A stretch of DNA of 64,000 bases from CAWFFV01 sp963814985. GTDB taxonomy: Bacteria; Chloroflexota; Ktedonobacteria; Ktedonobacterales; Ktedonobacteraceae. Each line of letters opens with the position of its first letter. Positions within the stretch are counted from its first letter, which is position 1. The notes beneath the pieces are model-generated. The model did not search any database. It had not been told where the DNA came from and worked only from the letters and a program-made list of their open reading frames with translations. Position numbers and translations under genes: made by a program. Positions 52,941 to 61,667 of the stretch are shown here, in pieces. Location: contig CAWFFV010000057.1 in the NCBI GenBank assembly GCA_963814985.1, positions 372,001-436,000 on the forward strand. Reading direction: 5' to 3'.

Positions 52941-53768
52941 CTATTGTCCCGCAAGGTAGTGCATATGCTGTTGGAATGCCTCACCTGATAACTGCTCTGC
53001 CTTGTCGGGATCGTCCTTCATAATCTGTAGCAGCAGGGCTATCTCTGGATTGGGAGCTAGCGTCAAGTCGCGTTGATCCTCTTGTATTGCTCGTAATATC
53101 TCATTGGCGACCTGTTCAGGGGTAAGTAAGGCCTCAATATTAAATAATTGCTTGATCTCAACTTCTTGATGAAGCATAGGCGTATCGACCCATGCAGGAT
53201 AGATGGTTGTGACGCCAATCCCCGTCCCATGGAGTTCAGCGCGTAAGGCTGAAGAGAAGCCATGGATCGCCCACTTGGTTGCACAGTAAGCTGTGAGCAT
53301 GGGTATACCCAGTTTGCCAGCAACAGAACTCAGGAGAGCGAAATGTCCACTCTGTTGTTGACGCATCGTGGGCAGTGCCGCCTGGATACAATGGTAAGTT
53401 CCCATGAAGTTGACGTTCATGATGGTTTGCATCTTTGCCGCACTAAAGAGATCAATGGGGCCACCACGTCCGATGCCTGCACTGGTCACTACCAAATCAA
53501 TGCGTCCAGCAATATTGAAAGCCTGGTTCATCAAAGCCTGTACTTGTGACTCGCTGGTAACATCTGTGACAACAGTGAGGATTTGTCCTGTTGAGTCAGA
53601 ATTGTTTTGTTGTATTTGCAATTGTGCCTGTTGTAGTCCCTGGTTGTTGATATCTGCCAGTACAACATGTGCTCCTTTAAGGGACAAGGCATGTGCTGTG
53701 GCCAGACCAATCCCGCTGGCACCGCCTGTGATCACTGCAACTGTTCCGGCGAAATCCTTCAGTGCCAT
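52941..53768 (-). CDS. SDR family NAD(P)-dependent oxidoreductase
   Basis: This 275-residue classical short-chain dehydrogenase has TGGASGIGLATA near residue 14, TSAGIGRGG in place of NNAG, and catalytic Ser and Tyr-x-x-x-Lys in LLSSVAGKL and YCATKWA. The C-terminal part (MLHQEVEIKQLF, then LTPEQVANEILRAI) matches the SDR subfamily acting on lipids or steroid-like alcohols. A MarR regulator gene lies just upstream on the same strand, and a separate promoter with a possible operator lies between. Substrate is unknown. Confidence 0.88.
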   Translation of the reverse strand: MALKDFAGTVAVITGGASGIGLATAHALSLKGAHVVLADINNQGLQQAQLQIQQNNSDSTGQILTVVTDVTSESQVQALMNQAFNIAGRIDLVVTSAGIGRGGPIDLFSAAKMQTIMNVNFMGTYHCIQAALPTMRQQQSGHFALLSSVAGKLGIPMLTAYCATKWAIHGFSSALRAELHGTGIGVTTIYPAWVDTPMLHQEVEIKQLFNIEALLTPEQVANEILRAIQEDQRDLTLAPNPEIALLLQIMKDDPDKAEQLSGEAFQQHMHYLAGQ

Positions 53769-53795
53769 TGGTTGTGGCTCCTCTCAGAAAAACAG

Positions 53796-53857
53796 GATCA
53801 AGCAAGATAAAACATTGTTCTTACTTGATCTTATCTTGTTAGTAGTCAGTGTGTCAA
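53796..53857 (-). promoter_or_regulatory. Promoter and operator-like repeat of the SDR gene
   Basis: On the minus strand TTGACA (53857-53852) and TAAGAT (53833-53828) are 18 bases apart. An inverted repeat GATCAAGCAAGA (53796-53807) with complement at 53819-53830 (one mismatch) begins at the -10 and covers the start site, a typical repressor position. Confidence 0.5.
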
Positions 53858-53867
53858 ATGCTGTAGT

Positions 53868-54377
53868 TCAGGTTTCGTTTGGCGGAGTTGTGATGTTGTA
53901 TTGCGCAAAAGCGTGTTCGATAATTTGCGTTTCTCTATCGTGTTCGAACTGAGACTTCAGTACCGTCGTTAACTTTTGAAGTGCATTGTGAATTTGTCGC
54001 TGCTCGTGGTCATTGAGGGGACGGAAGCGCTCGCGTACCATATGTTCACGTGCAGCAATTACGGCTTGACGGAGCTGGTGTCCTCGCTCTGTTAAGACTA
54101 CTCGGGTGTAGCGTCGATCACCGGCTTTGCCACGCTTGCGTACTGCTAATCCGTCTTCTTCTAGTTTGTCAACAACGCTTGTGACATTGCTCTTGTCACA
54201 AATAAGGAGTTGAGCCAGCTCACTGAGCGATCTTCCCTCGATATCTCCCAGGTGCACTAATGCCCAGGATTGTGTAAGTGTCAGTCCGAATCGTCGCATT
54301 AACTGATGGTCACCCATATCGAGGCGCATGAAGGACTGTGAGAGGAGTTGATAAATCTCTTGCTCTAAATCTCCCAT
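53868..54377 (-). CDS. MarR family transcriptional regulator
   Basis: I chose the ATG at 54377, giving 169 residues; a longer reading to 54419 is possible. The winged helix-turn-helix is clear: LTLTQSWALVHLGDIEGRSL, LICDKSNVTSVVDKLEEDGL, and the wing KRGKAGDRRYTRVVLTERG. MarR proteins are usually repressors released by small aromatic or lipophilic ligands. A perfect 14-base palindrome 46 bases upstream probably serves autoregulation. The SDR gene downstream is the likely target. Confidence 0.9.
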   Translation of the reverse strand: MGDLEQEIYQLLSQSFMRLDMGDHQLMRRFGLTLTQSWALVHLGDIEGRSLSELAQLLICDKSNVTSVVDKLEEDGLAVRKRGKAGDRRYTRVVLTERGHQLRQAVIAAREHMVRERFRPLNDHEQRQIHNALQKLTTVLKSQFEHDRETQIIEHAFAQYNITTPPNET

Positions 54378-54422
54378 TTCTTCGTCCCTTTCAACATGTT
54401 CTCTACATTTCCCCCTCATGCC

Positions 54423-54436
54423 GTTGACTAGTCAAC
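54423..54436. promoter_or_regulatory. Probable MarR operator
   Basis: GTTGACTAGTCAAC is a perfect 14-base palindrome with the TTGAC-GTCAA half-sites common for MarR dimers. It lies 46 bases upstream of the marR start codon. Confidence 0.65.
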
Positions 54437-54605
54437 TATTTAATTAATGAAAGTATACCATGCAAAAATTCATGCGTCAATGGATAAGAAAAGCGGAAAA
54501 GCGGGGTCTCCGTCCTTCTGGGGAAAGAGGAAAAAGAGTTTTTGCGAGGACACCTCGCGCTCCGGCAGGGGCAATCGCCCCTGCACCTCGCTTTTTGCAA
54601 GCGGC

Positions 54606-55150
54606 TTAGAATTGCTGTGGGGGCATCTGTTGGGGATACTGCGTCTGCGGCTGGTCATAATATTGTTGAGGGGGGGCGGTGGTACATATTGGGATTGTTG
54701 TCCCACCTCCCGGTAGGTTTCCTGTGGCTGAGGTGGTTGATATCCCTCCTGATAGGGCTGATAGGGTTGTGGTTGCTGATATGGTGATTGTTGTGGTTGC
54801 TGGTTGGCCATCGATGCCATTCCAAAGAGACCGAGACCAAGTAGGGCCGCTGTAATGGGTTTGACGAGTGAGCCCAGGATCGTAGAGATGGCTGCACCAA
54901 CGAGAAACCAGATCCAGCTACCTGTAGCGAAGAAGAGGGCGACGATCAGCATCCAGAAAAATCCATGGAGGCCTCCATACACTCTCCTTGGGTTAAGAGT
55001 ACCCAGGGAGCTAATGAGTGATGCAAAGGCCAGGGCGATGAAGAAAATCACGAGATTAAAGCTGCCACCACCAAATACGATAGCCAGAGCAATTCCCAGA
55101 AGAGTAATTCCTCCAGAAATGCCACCTGTAACTGAACGCCTTGGATACAT
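54606..55150 (-). CDS. Membrane protein with Gln/Pro-rich C-terminal tail (frameshift in a homopolymer)
   Basis: The first 115 residues contain about four hydrophobic helices (GGITLLGIALAIVFGG and following). A tail rich in Gln, Pro and Tyr follows (QQPQQSPYQQPQPYQPYQ). At a run of seven C (plus-strand G7 at 54668-54674) the frame as written leaves the tail composition and runs to 54470. Shifting one base restores QQYYDQPQTQYPQQMPPQQF and a TAA at 54606. The intact protein is therefore about 181 residues. The run is either a sequencing indel or a phase-variable tract. No family is recognised. Confidence 0.7.
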
Positions 55151-55207
55151 GAAATGTTCTCCTCTCTACGAATATCACTCCAAGAGGTGTATATGGCGCA
55201 AAAAGTG

Positions 55208-56272
55208 CTATAACTGCATCTCTATCAAAGTTTGTCGAATCCCTCTGAGAGCAGTATGGATGTGTTGGGTATCTAATCCATAATGAGTGACCGCACGCAC
55301 TACTCCGCCGCCCATATGGCTCATAAGTACGCCGTGATCTTGCGCTTTTGTCAGGAATTGCATGGTCTCTGTCTCTGTGAGTCTTTGTTGTTGTGTATTA
55401 TGTAAAGTGAAGATGAGGATATTGGTGACGACGCGTTGTGGGTTGATCTCTATTTGTGGATAATCGGCTAAGCCGGAGGCCAGTTGCTTGCAATTTTCAT
55501 GATCTTCTGCTAATCGCTCTACCATCTGTTCCAGGGCCACAATGCCTGCCGCTGCCAGAATACCAGCCTGACGCATACCACCTCCCAGAAGTTTGCGTGC
55601 ACGGCGTGCTCGGTGAATAAACTCTTTACTCCCTACGAGCATTGAGCCAATGGGAGCACTCAATCCCTTAGAGAGGCAGAACATCAGTGAGTCTACAGGG
55701 CGTGTAAGTTCGTTGACGGGTATACCGAGAGCAATAGCCGCATTGAAGATACGTGCGCCATCCATGTGAACTGCGATCCCATGAGTGTGAGCCAGATGAG
55801 CGAGTGCTTCAGTTTGCACTCTGTTCAAGACAGTTCCCCCGCAGCGATTATGCGTATTTTCGATGCAGAGCAGGGCTGTTGGTGCAACATGTTCATCACT
55901 GTCATCAGCAATTGCAGCCTTCACCTTATCCAGATCGAGCATACCATCAGGCGATGTTGGGATTCCTGACATTGGCGAACCACCTAGCGTTGATATGCCA
56001 CCTCCCTCATAGCGATAGATGTGCGATTTGTCTCCAACAATCACAGCCTGTCCTCGTCCCGCGTGGGTTAACATTGCAATAGCATTGCCCATAGTGCCGC
56101 TGGGAACAAAGAGGGCCGCCTCTTTTCCTGTACGCTGTGCAGCAAGTTCTTGCAGATGGTTGACTGTGGGATCTTCACCATAGACATCATCGCCTACTTC
56201 TGCTCTATACATTGCCTCGCGCATAGCTGGGGTGGGACACGTGACGGTATCACTCCGCAGGTCGATGAGCAT
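55208..56272 (-). CDS. ltaE: Low-specificity L-threonine aldolase
   Basis: This PLP enzyme splits threonine or allo-threonine into glycine and acetaldehyde. I prefer the ATG at 56272 (MLIDLRSDTVTCPTP), which matches the family N-terminus, over a GTG 11 codons earlier. It has GDDVYGEDPTV, FVPSGTMGNAIA, ENTHNRCGG and VHMDGARIFNAA. The PLP-binding Lys is in FCLSKGLSAPIGS. The length of about 354 residues is normal. It is independent of the peptide-export cassette upstream on the same strand. Confidence 0.93.
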   Translation of the reverse strand: MLIDLRSDTVTCPTPAMREAMYRAEVGDDVYGEDPTVNHLQELAAQRTGKEAALFVPSGTMGNAIAMLTHAGRGQAVIVGDKSHIYRYEGGGISTLGGSPMSGIPTSPDGMLDLDKVKAAIADDSDEHVAPTALLCIENTHNRCGGTVLNRVQTEALAHLAHTHGIAVHMDGARIFNAAIALGIPVNELTRPVDSLMFCLSKGLSAPIGSMLVGSKEFIHRARRARKLLGGGMRQAGILAAAGIVALEQMVERLAEDHENCKQLASGLADYPQIEINPQRVVTNILIFTLHNTQQQRLTETETMQFLTKAQDHGVLMSHMGGGVVRAVTHYGLDTQHIHTALRGIRQTLIEMQL

Positions 56273-56446
56273 TGGCTTTCTCTGCCTTTCAAAGCGAGTT
56301 GACACTTTTGATCGCTACTGCTCTCTAATTTTAGGAGAGTACGAAATGATACTGTGTGTATGGATATGCGAATACAAGAAGAAACAGTAGCATATCGGGC
56401 AGGAGCAAACCTCATCACATATAATACCCCAATTCGCCCGTATCTT

Positions 56447-58789
56447 TCAAGTGGCTAACTGGTTGTGTATCAACCTGGCATAGTAGCCGCCCTTCGCCAG
56501 AAGTTCCCGGTGTGACCCCTGCTCTACAATCGCTCCTTGATCAAGGACGAGAATTGTATCTGCATTGTGAATAGTGCTCAGGCGGTGGGCAATGATAATT
56601 TGTGTACATGCCAGGGCTTTGAGATTTTGCTCTACTATCCGCTCGGTGATAACATCTAAAGCACTGGTTGCTTCATCCAGCAATAAAATGACGGGAGTGT
56701 GTGCCAGGGCACGTGCAATTGCCAGGCGCTGGCGTTGTCCTCCAGAGAGCGCACTCCCACCTTCCGAGACAAAGGTCTCATATTCCATCGGCATCTCCAT
56801 GATGTCGTCGTGAAGTGCAGCGGCCAGAGCCGTCTCAATAATATCTTCCATACCGAGGTCAGGATCATTGAAGGTGATGTTTTGCCGGATTGACCCGCTG
56901 AAGATCGTCGAATCTTGTGTGACGACACCAAACTGAGCGCGTACCTCCTGAAAGTTGAGGGTGCGTAGTGGAATACCATCATACAATATTTCTCCGTCCG
57001 TCGGGAGACACAGTCCTAGTAACAGTTTACCAAGAGTACTCTTTCCAGAACCTGTTCGTCCCACAATGGCGACCTTCTGCCCTGGTTCAATATGTACCGT
57101 GATATCTTTGAGCACGTCGGATGCATTTGGATCATAGCGAAAACTCACATGCTCAAGCGAGATGCGTCCAGTGAGGCGAGGCGCTGGTTGTACCTGCTGA
57201 ATATCTTGCTCTGTTTCTGCTTCCACTACATCAGCGATGCGCTCAAGATGAGCGCGAACCACTTGTAACTCCTGTCCAGTACTGACGAGAGAGACGAGAG
57301 GAGCCAGGAAAATCCCAGCCAGAGCATTCAGAGCAAGCATTGTCCCGACTTCCATGGTACCATTGAGTACCTGAATTGCCCCAACCCAAAGTAAAAGCAT
57401 AGGGGCAAGTGTGCTCAAGGTGGCCATAAAGGTACCAATAGTTGCTGTAAGATAATTATGACGTACAGAGATGTTCAACTGGTCAAAAAACAGATTGGAC
57501 CAGCGCTCAAATGCGCGCTGTTCGGCACCAGCAGCCTTAATAGTTGCTATTCCTGTTAGCACCTCAGTTGTATAACCTTGAGATTTTCCTATAGCCGCTA
57601 ACTCACGATTTGCTAGCATGCGAATAGCAGGATTGGTTGCTAGCAACAGAGCAACCTGAAGCAGACCGATGATGAGCACAAGGAAACTAAATGTCAATGA
57701 CTGCGAGAGCAAAATAAGGAAGTAAACGACGATTAAACTGCCATCCAACAATGTCGAAATGAGGTGAGAGCTAACGATATCACGGATGACAGTGATGCTT
57801 GTTACGCGTGCGAGAATATCACCATTCGAGCGTTGCTCAAAGAAGCGCTGAGGAAGCATCAGCATGTGCTCAAAGAAGTTGGGGGTAATCTGTGTATCGA
57901 TGCGAGCCTGGAGATAGACCAGCAATGATGTGCGTAGTTGCATCGTTACCATTTGGGAGAGCAGCAGGACGAGCATGCCTACTCCTAACAGGGTCAACGT
58001 ATTGGTCAGATCGAAGGGAATGACCTGATCCACGAGTACCTTGGTGAGAACGGGAACTGCCAGTCCGAAGACCTGGAGGAGCAAGCTAGCGCCAATGATT
58101 TGAAATAATACCTTCGGTGCCTGTTTGATATATTGCTTGACATACATTCGTACCGTTATCTGTGTGGTGGGAGTGGTGCGACGGACAAAATGTTCTCCAG
58201 GCTCAAGCGTAATCACAACGCCGGTGAAACCCTCATCAAATTCTTCAGCGGTTAGACGCTTGCGTCCGGAAGCCGGATCAACCACATCAACGAAGTGTGG
58301 AGACCATCGCTCGACGATCAGGAAATGGTTGAATGCCCAGTGAACGATAGCAGGCAGGTGGACAAAGCGAAAATCATTCGTTTGGAGTGAAATAGCTCTG
58401 ACCCGCAATCCGTAGTTACGTGCGGCTTTGACGATACTGAGTGCTGATAGCCCATCCCGACCAACACCATAGCGTTCGCGTATCTCAGAGATACTGGTTT
58501 TGCGACCATAATATCTCAGGATCATGGCCAAGCAGGCAGCACCACATTCTATAGCACTCATTTGTGTCAGGCAGGGAACTCTTCGTCGATGTGTCCCCTG
58601 AACAGTCCGCAGGATTGTCTGCCAGAGCGGGGATCTCTGGGACTGCTGAGTATATGGTTTGGCATGTTCCTGGTTTTGAGGATCTGGTGAGTTTATGCTG
58701 AGAGGTTGCTGGAAAGCTGTTTGCTCCTGGTGCTCACTCATACTGGCATTCTGCTGTGGTGAAGTCTTCTGCTGGAGAGCTTCGTCCAT
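56447..58789 (-). CDS. C39-peptidase ABC exporter (bacteriocin/NHLP-type leader-cleaving transporter)
   Basis: This 780-residue protein cleaves a double-glycine-type leader and exports the peptide. A Gln-rich tail (1-65) precedes the C39 peptidase domain, with catalytic Cys82 in ECGAACL, His155 in NHFLIVE and Asp171 in VDPASG. The six-helix ABC membrane domain spans about 225-500. The nucleotide-binding domain has Walker A GRTGSGKST, signature LSGGQRQRLA and Walker B LLLDEATSALD. Every catalytic element is intact. It starts directly after the stop of the HlyD-type gene, and the precursor peptide gene lies further upstream. The ABC motif set matches lactococcin/NHLM transporters. Confidence 0.94.
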   Translation of the reverse strand: MDEALQQKTSPQQNASMSEHQEQTAFQQPLSINSPDPQNQEHAKPYTQQSQRSPLWQTILRTVQGTHRRRVPCLTQMSAIECGAACLAMILRYYGRKTSISEIRERYGVGRDGLSALSIVKAARNYGLRVRAISLQTNDFRFVHLPAIVHWAFNHFLIVERWSPHFVDVVDPASGRKRLTAEEFDEGFTGVVITLEPGEHFVRRTTPTTQITVRMYVKQYIKQAPKVLFQIIGASLLLQVFGLAVPVLTKVLVDQVIPFDLTNTLTLLGVGMLVLLLSQMVTMQLRTSLLVYLQARIDTQITPNFFEHMLMLPQRFFEQRSNGDILARVTSITVIRDIVSSHLISTLLDGSLIVVYFLILLSQSLTFSFLVLIIGLLQVALLLATNPAIRMLANRELAAIGKSQGYTTEVLTGIATIKAAGAEQRAFERWSNLFFDQLNISVRHNYLTATIGTFMATLSTLAPMLLLWVGAIQVLNGTMEVGTMLALNALAGIFLAPLVSLVSTGQELQVVRAHLERIADVVEAETEQDIQQVQPAPRLTGRISLEHVSFRYDPNASDVLKDITVHIEPGQKVAIVGRTGSGKSTLGKLLLGLCLPTDGEILYDGIPLRTLNFQEVRAQFGVVTQDSTIFSGSIRQNITFNDPDLGMEDIIETALAAALHDDIMEMPMEYETFVSEGGSALSGGQRQRLAIARALAHTPVILLLDEATSALDVITERIVEQNLKALACTQIIIAHRLSTIHNADTILVLDQGAIVEQGSHRELLAKGGYYARLIHNQLAT

Positions 58790-59371
58790 CTACTCATCTC
58801 CGATCAGTTTGTCAAACCCTGGTAGCAGTGAAAGGACCCGGTACGAACCAACTTGTACCTGAGCATTTACCAGGCTCCCTGTATACCTGTGTGCAGTAAG
58901 AGCCTTTATGGGCTGTACTGTTACTGCAATAGATGGTTGGGTGAGAGTTTGTGATATTGCGCCATCGAGTGCATATTGTTTACGTGCATCACTTGGGCTG
59001 ATAATTCCAGACTCAACGTGACTAATCGCACTGGAGAACTGAGGGCCAGATGAATCAATCTGCAGCTGGACAGGCTGCCCAACATGAACTTGTGAAACAT
59101 ACGTGGCCGGTAAGAACAGCAGCACAACTTCTTGACCGTTTCCAGAGGTGGATGATGGTTTCTGCATAAGAATGACGCCCGATCCCGCAACAAATGTTGG
59201 GATTTCTGTCCACCAGGCAAGCAGTCCCCCAAACATTAGTAAACTGAGCAGTATCCACAAGTAGGCAAAGATGCGTGGAGATACAAGACGTGGAAGAATA
59301 TCCTTTTCCTGTCTCTGCATATACCGCCTCATCGCGTTTTCACGAAAGATTGGAGGCCGCGTTTGTGACAT
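58790..59371 (-). CDS. HlyD-type secretion adaptor protein (short)
   Basis: This 193-residue protein has a cytosolic N-terminus and one transmembrane helix at about residues 30-50. The extracytoplasmic part contains lipoyl/barrel-type strands (VAGSGVILMQKP, VVLLFLPATYVSQVHVGQPV). It lacks the long coiled coil of full HlyD, as in the secretion protein of NHLM bacteriocin systems of monoderms. It probably couples to the C39 exporter, whose ATG follows its stop codon with no gap. Confidence 0.82.
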   Translation of the reverse strand: MSQTRPPIFRENAMRRYMQRQEKDILPRLVSPRIFAYLWILLSLLMFGGLLAWWTEIPTFVAGSGVILMQKPSSTSGNGQEVVLLFLPATYVSQVHVGQPVQLQIDSSGPQFSSAISHVESGIISPSDARKQYALDGAISQTLTQPSIAVTVQPIKALTAHRYTGSLVNAQVQVGSYRVLSLLPGFDKLIGDE

Positions 59372-59457
59372 TCTCTATTACCTTTATCACCTTCTACCAG
59401 TTGATAGAAGCACATAGCAATCAAACGCACGAGTTGGAAAAATAATGTAGAAAACTG

Positions 59458-59550
59458 TTTGGTAGCTACAACCGCTAGCATCCATCAACATTGATAATTC
59501 AAAAATATGTGAATTACCGATGAGAAATACCGCGCTTTGCAGCTACCAAA
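59458..59550 (-). promoter_or_regulatory. Long-range inverted repeat between the precursor and adaptor genes
   Basis: Ten-base perfect arms TTTGGTAGCT (59458-59467) and complement (59541-59550) bracket about 73 bases that hold a smaller stem (AATTCA/TGAATT). The structure lies just after the precursor gene and could reduce read-through into the transporter genes, keeping precursor RNA in excess. Confidence 0.45.
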
Positions 59551-59573
59551 TCAACTAACTAGCAGGTGTAAAA

Positions 59574-59894
59574 CTAGAAGACAACACGATCATTAATGTT
59601 AGCAACAACCGCATTGTTTGTAGTCGCTGCTGTTAACGACCTCCTCCGAAACCGCCTCCACCAAAGTTGCCTACCAAAGTTGCCTTTCCCGTAGCCATAG
59701 CCATAGCCATATTTTTTGTAGTAATGGCGATGATAGTAATGGTGGTGATAATAGTGGTGGTACCCATAACCATAATAACCACCCCATGCTCCAGTAACAT
59801 TCGCCAGATCCTCATCGGCCAGTTCCGTAACATCCGGTCGACTCTCCAGTAGTGTCTGCTCCTGCTTTGCCATTTGTCCAACAACAGATTTCAT
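59574..59894 (-). CDS. Tyr/His/Gly-rich secreted peptide precursor with double-glycine-type leader
   Basis: The ATG at 59894 follows AAAGGAAC. Residues 1-36 form a leader ending ELADEDLANVTGA. It has hydrophobic residues at -4, -7 and -12 and Gly-Ala at -2/-1, the C39 recognition pattern. The core starts WGGYYGYGYHHYYHHH and continues to about residue 74 with Tyr (14), His (7) and Gly (10) in 38 positions and no Cys. After NFG the frame as written gives an Arg/Trp tail (RQLWWRRFRRR) and ends at 59574. Removing one copy of a 13-base duplication gives a Gly-rich ending (NFGGGGFGGGR) at 59633. The exporter genes follow on the same strand. Confidence 0.75.
   Translation of the reverse strand: MKSVVGQMAKQEQTLLESRPDVTELADEDLANVTGAWGGYYGYGYHHYYHHHYYHRHYYKKYGYGYGYGKGNFGRQLWWRRFRRRSLTAATTNNAVVANINDRVVF
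59660..59685. repeat. 13-bp tandem duplication in the peptide gene
   Basis: ACCAAAGTTGCCT occurs twice head to tail (59660-59672 and 59673-59685). Thirteen is not a multiple of three, so it changes the reading frame of the precursor C-terminus. Confidence 0.9.
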
Positions 59895-59926
59895 GGATAT
59901 GTTCCTTTCATTTGTGGAATTACAGA

Positions 59927-59946
59927 GGATCTCACTCGAGAGATCC
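59927..59946 (-). promoter_or_regulatory. Leader hairpin upstream of the precursor peptide gene
   Basis: GGATCTC and GAGATCC form a perfect seven-base stem with a six-base loop, about 33 bases before the start codon and downstream of the promoter. It lies in the 5' untranslated RNA and may stabilise the message. Confidence 0.5.
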
Positions 59947-59961
59947 GACGTTACTCTGGTA

Positions 59962-59990
59962 AATTTACTTGAAAAAATAGAAAAAGTCAA
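59962..59990 (-). promoter_or_regulatory. Sigma70-like promoter of the peptide-export cassette
   Basis: On the minus strand TTGACT (59990-59985) and TAAATT (59967-59962) are 17 bases apart in AT-rich DNA. The leader RNA would be about 60 bases. The remainder of 59991-60213 has no gene and is AT-rich. Confidence 0.6.
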
Positions 59991-60213
59991 GCACATCAAT
60001 ATTTAGTATAATGAAAATGCGACTATATTCTCTACAATTTAAAAAGCAAGCAAGTGTGTTTACACTTCATCTTAGTGAATATTTAAATGAACCATATTCC
60101 TGAAGGAAAACAATTGGAACGAAACGAATGGGATAGCTCTACTCAAACAAATACATTACACGCTACGAATAGATATAATAACAACATAAAACTGGGATGA
60201 AAGGGGTACTACT

Positions 60214-60924
60214 TTGACAACAATGAAGACACCTCCAGCGCACTTTGAACGCGTTTATAACCTGCTAATACAGATCTATGGTGAGCCTGTCTGGTTGCCA
60301 GATTACGATCCGGTGGGAGGATTGGTTGGTACGATTCTGTCACAGCATACATCGGATCTCAACTCTGGCCGTGCCTATCAACAACTCATAGGCACGTTCC
60401 TTTCCTGGGAAGCCGTCCGTGATGCTCCCACTTTCCAGGTAGCTGAGGTGATTCGTTGTGGGGGATTGGCAAATATCAAGGCTCGCAGAATCCAGGATGT
60501 TCTGACAACATTAACGGAACGGCAAGCAGCCCATGGAGAGAAATGCTCACTTGCCCACGCGCTCGATCATCTATCCCAGCTACCACCACAAGAAGCATGG
60601 CACTTCTTGCGCAATCTACCAGGAGTGGGGCCGAAAACAGCAGCGTGTGTATTGATGTTTAATCTTGGGTTAGCCGTTATGCCCGTTGATACGCATGTTC
60701 ATAGAGTGTCCCAACGTTTGGGTCTGATCGGACCAAAAGTGAATGCCGACCGTGCTCACGAGATCTTCGCTCAGATTAACCCGCCGGAATGGACTCATAC
60801 ACTTCATGTCAACTTGATTCGACATGGGCGGCAAGTCTGTCATGCTCAGAAACCGAAATGTCCCGATTGTCCATTATCTGGTGAGTGTGCATATGCTGGT
60901 CGCGTTGTTTCTTCCTGGCTGTGA
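60214..60924 (+). CDS. nth: Endonuclease III-like DNA glycosylase (HhH-GPD with iron-sulfur cluster)
   Basis: This 236-residue enzyme removes oxidised pyrimidines and nicks the abasic site. The helix-hairpin-helix LPGVGPKTAACVLMF carries the catalytic Lys141, and PVDTHVHRV carries Asp159, with the same spacing as in E. coli Nth. The iron-sulfur cysteines C210, C217, C220 and C226 follow the C-x6-C-x2-C-x5-C pattern. I keep the TTG start at 60214 because AAAGGGG is correctly spaced to it; the ATG three codons later is the alternative. Confidence 0.92.
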   Translation: MTTMKTPPAHFERVYNLLIQIYGEPVWLPDYDPVGGLVGTILSQHTSDLNSGRAYQQLIGTFLSWEAVRDAPTFQVAEVIRCGGLANIKARRIQDVLTTLTERQAAHGEKCSLAHALDHLSQLPPQEAWHFLRNLPGVGPKTAACVLMFNLGLAVMPVDTHVHRVSQRLGLIGPKVNADRAHEIFAQINPPEWTHTLHVNLIRHGRQVCHAQKPKCPDCPLSGECAYAGRVVSSWL

Positions 60925-61043
60925 GTGGAGTAGAACCCGCTAGCTCAAGTAGTGAATAAGATTCGACGCTAGCTTTCTCGGATGCTAGAATATGATTGGT
61001 ATTCGTGTGAATACTAGACCTGGCATTTGAAGAAAGTGATTCA

Positions 61044-61667
61044 ATGTATTTAGATAACCCTTTACAAGAATATCTGGAAGACCTGGCCTCAGCAAAATCA
61101 ATGCCAGGTGGTGGCTCTGCAGCAGCTCTTTGTGGAGCAATGGGAGCTGGACTGGCCTCTATGGTGGCGCGACTTACATTGGGTAAGGCAGACTATGGTG
61201 CTGTACAAAGGGAGATCGAAACCCTTTTGCAACAGACGGAGAAGTTGCGTGCACATTTTCAACAACTCATGCAGGAAGATATCGATGCCTATGGGAGACT
61301 TTCCGCCTGTTTTAAGATGCCTCGTGAGAGCAGCGAGGAGCGTACCATACGCACTCAGGCGATTCAGAGGCGACTTGTCGAGGCCGCACTTGTGCCTTTG
61401 GAGATGATAGAATGTTCTGCCGAACTGGTACAATGTTGCCAACGTATAGCTGAGATTGGCAATACTAACGTTCTCAGTGATATTGCAACAGGTGTGATGC
61501 TGGCTTCCAGTGCAGGGGCCGGCGCATCCTGGATGGTTCGCACAAATTTGCGGGCGATGAAGGACCAGGAGCGCATAAGCGGATTGAGTGAGCGTCTCAA
61601 TAAGGCATTAGATAGTATTGCCGTAGGCAGCCAGCAGGTTGTGCGTATCGTAGGAGAAAGAGCATGA
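61044..61667 (+). CDS. fchA: Methenyltetrahydrofolate cyclohydrolase (FchA/FTCD cyclodeaminase-like)
   Basis: This 207-residue all-helical protein matches the cyclodeaminase/cyclohydrolase family, with the opening LASAKSMPGGGSAAALCGAMGAGL and later NTNVLSDIATGVMLASSAG. It would interconvert methenyl- and formyl-tetrahydrofolate. Its stop overlaps the folD ATG by four bases, so both are co-translated in one C1-metabolism operon. FolD itself has cyclohydrolase activity, so the pair is partly redundant; specialisation in direction or flux is inference. Confidence 0.9.
   Translation: MYLDNPLQEYLEDLASAKSMPGGGSAAALCGAMGAGLASMVARLTLGKADYGAVQREIETLLQQTEKLRAHFQQLMQEDIDAYGRLSACFKMPRESSEERTIRTQAIQRRLVEAALVPLEMIECSAELVQCCQRIAEIGNTNVLSDIATGVMLASSAGAGASWMVRTNLRAMKDQERISGLSERLNKALDSIAVGSQQVVRIVGERA

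Noticed and set aside
59574..59894. Reading the small precursor as a lanthipeptide or disulfide bacteriocin
   Set aside because: The core has no Cys and no lanthionine synthetase is encoded nearby.
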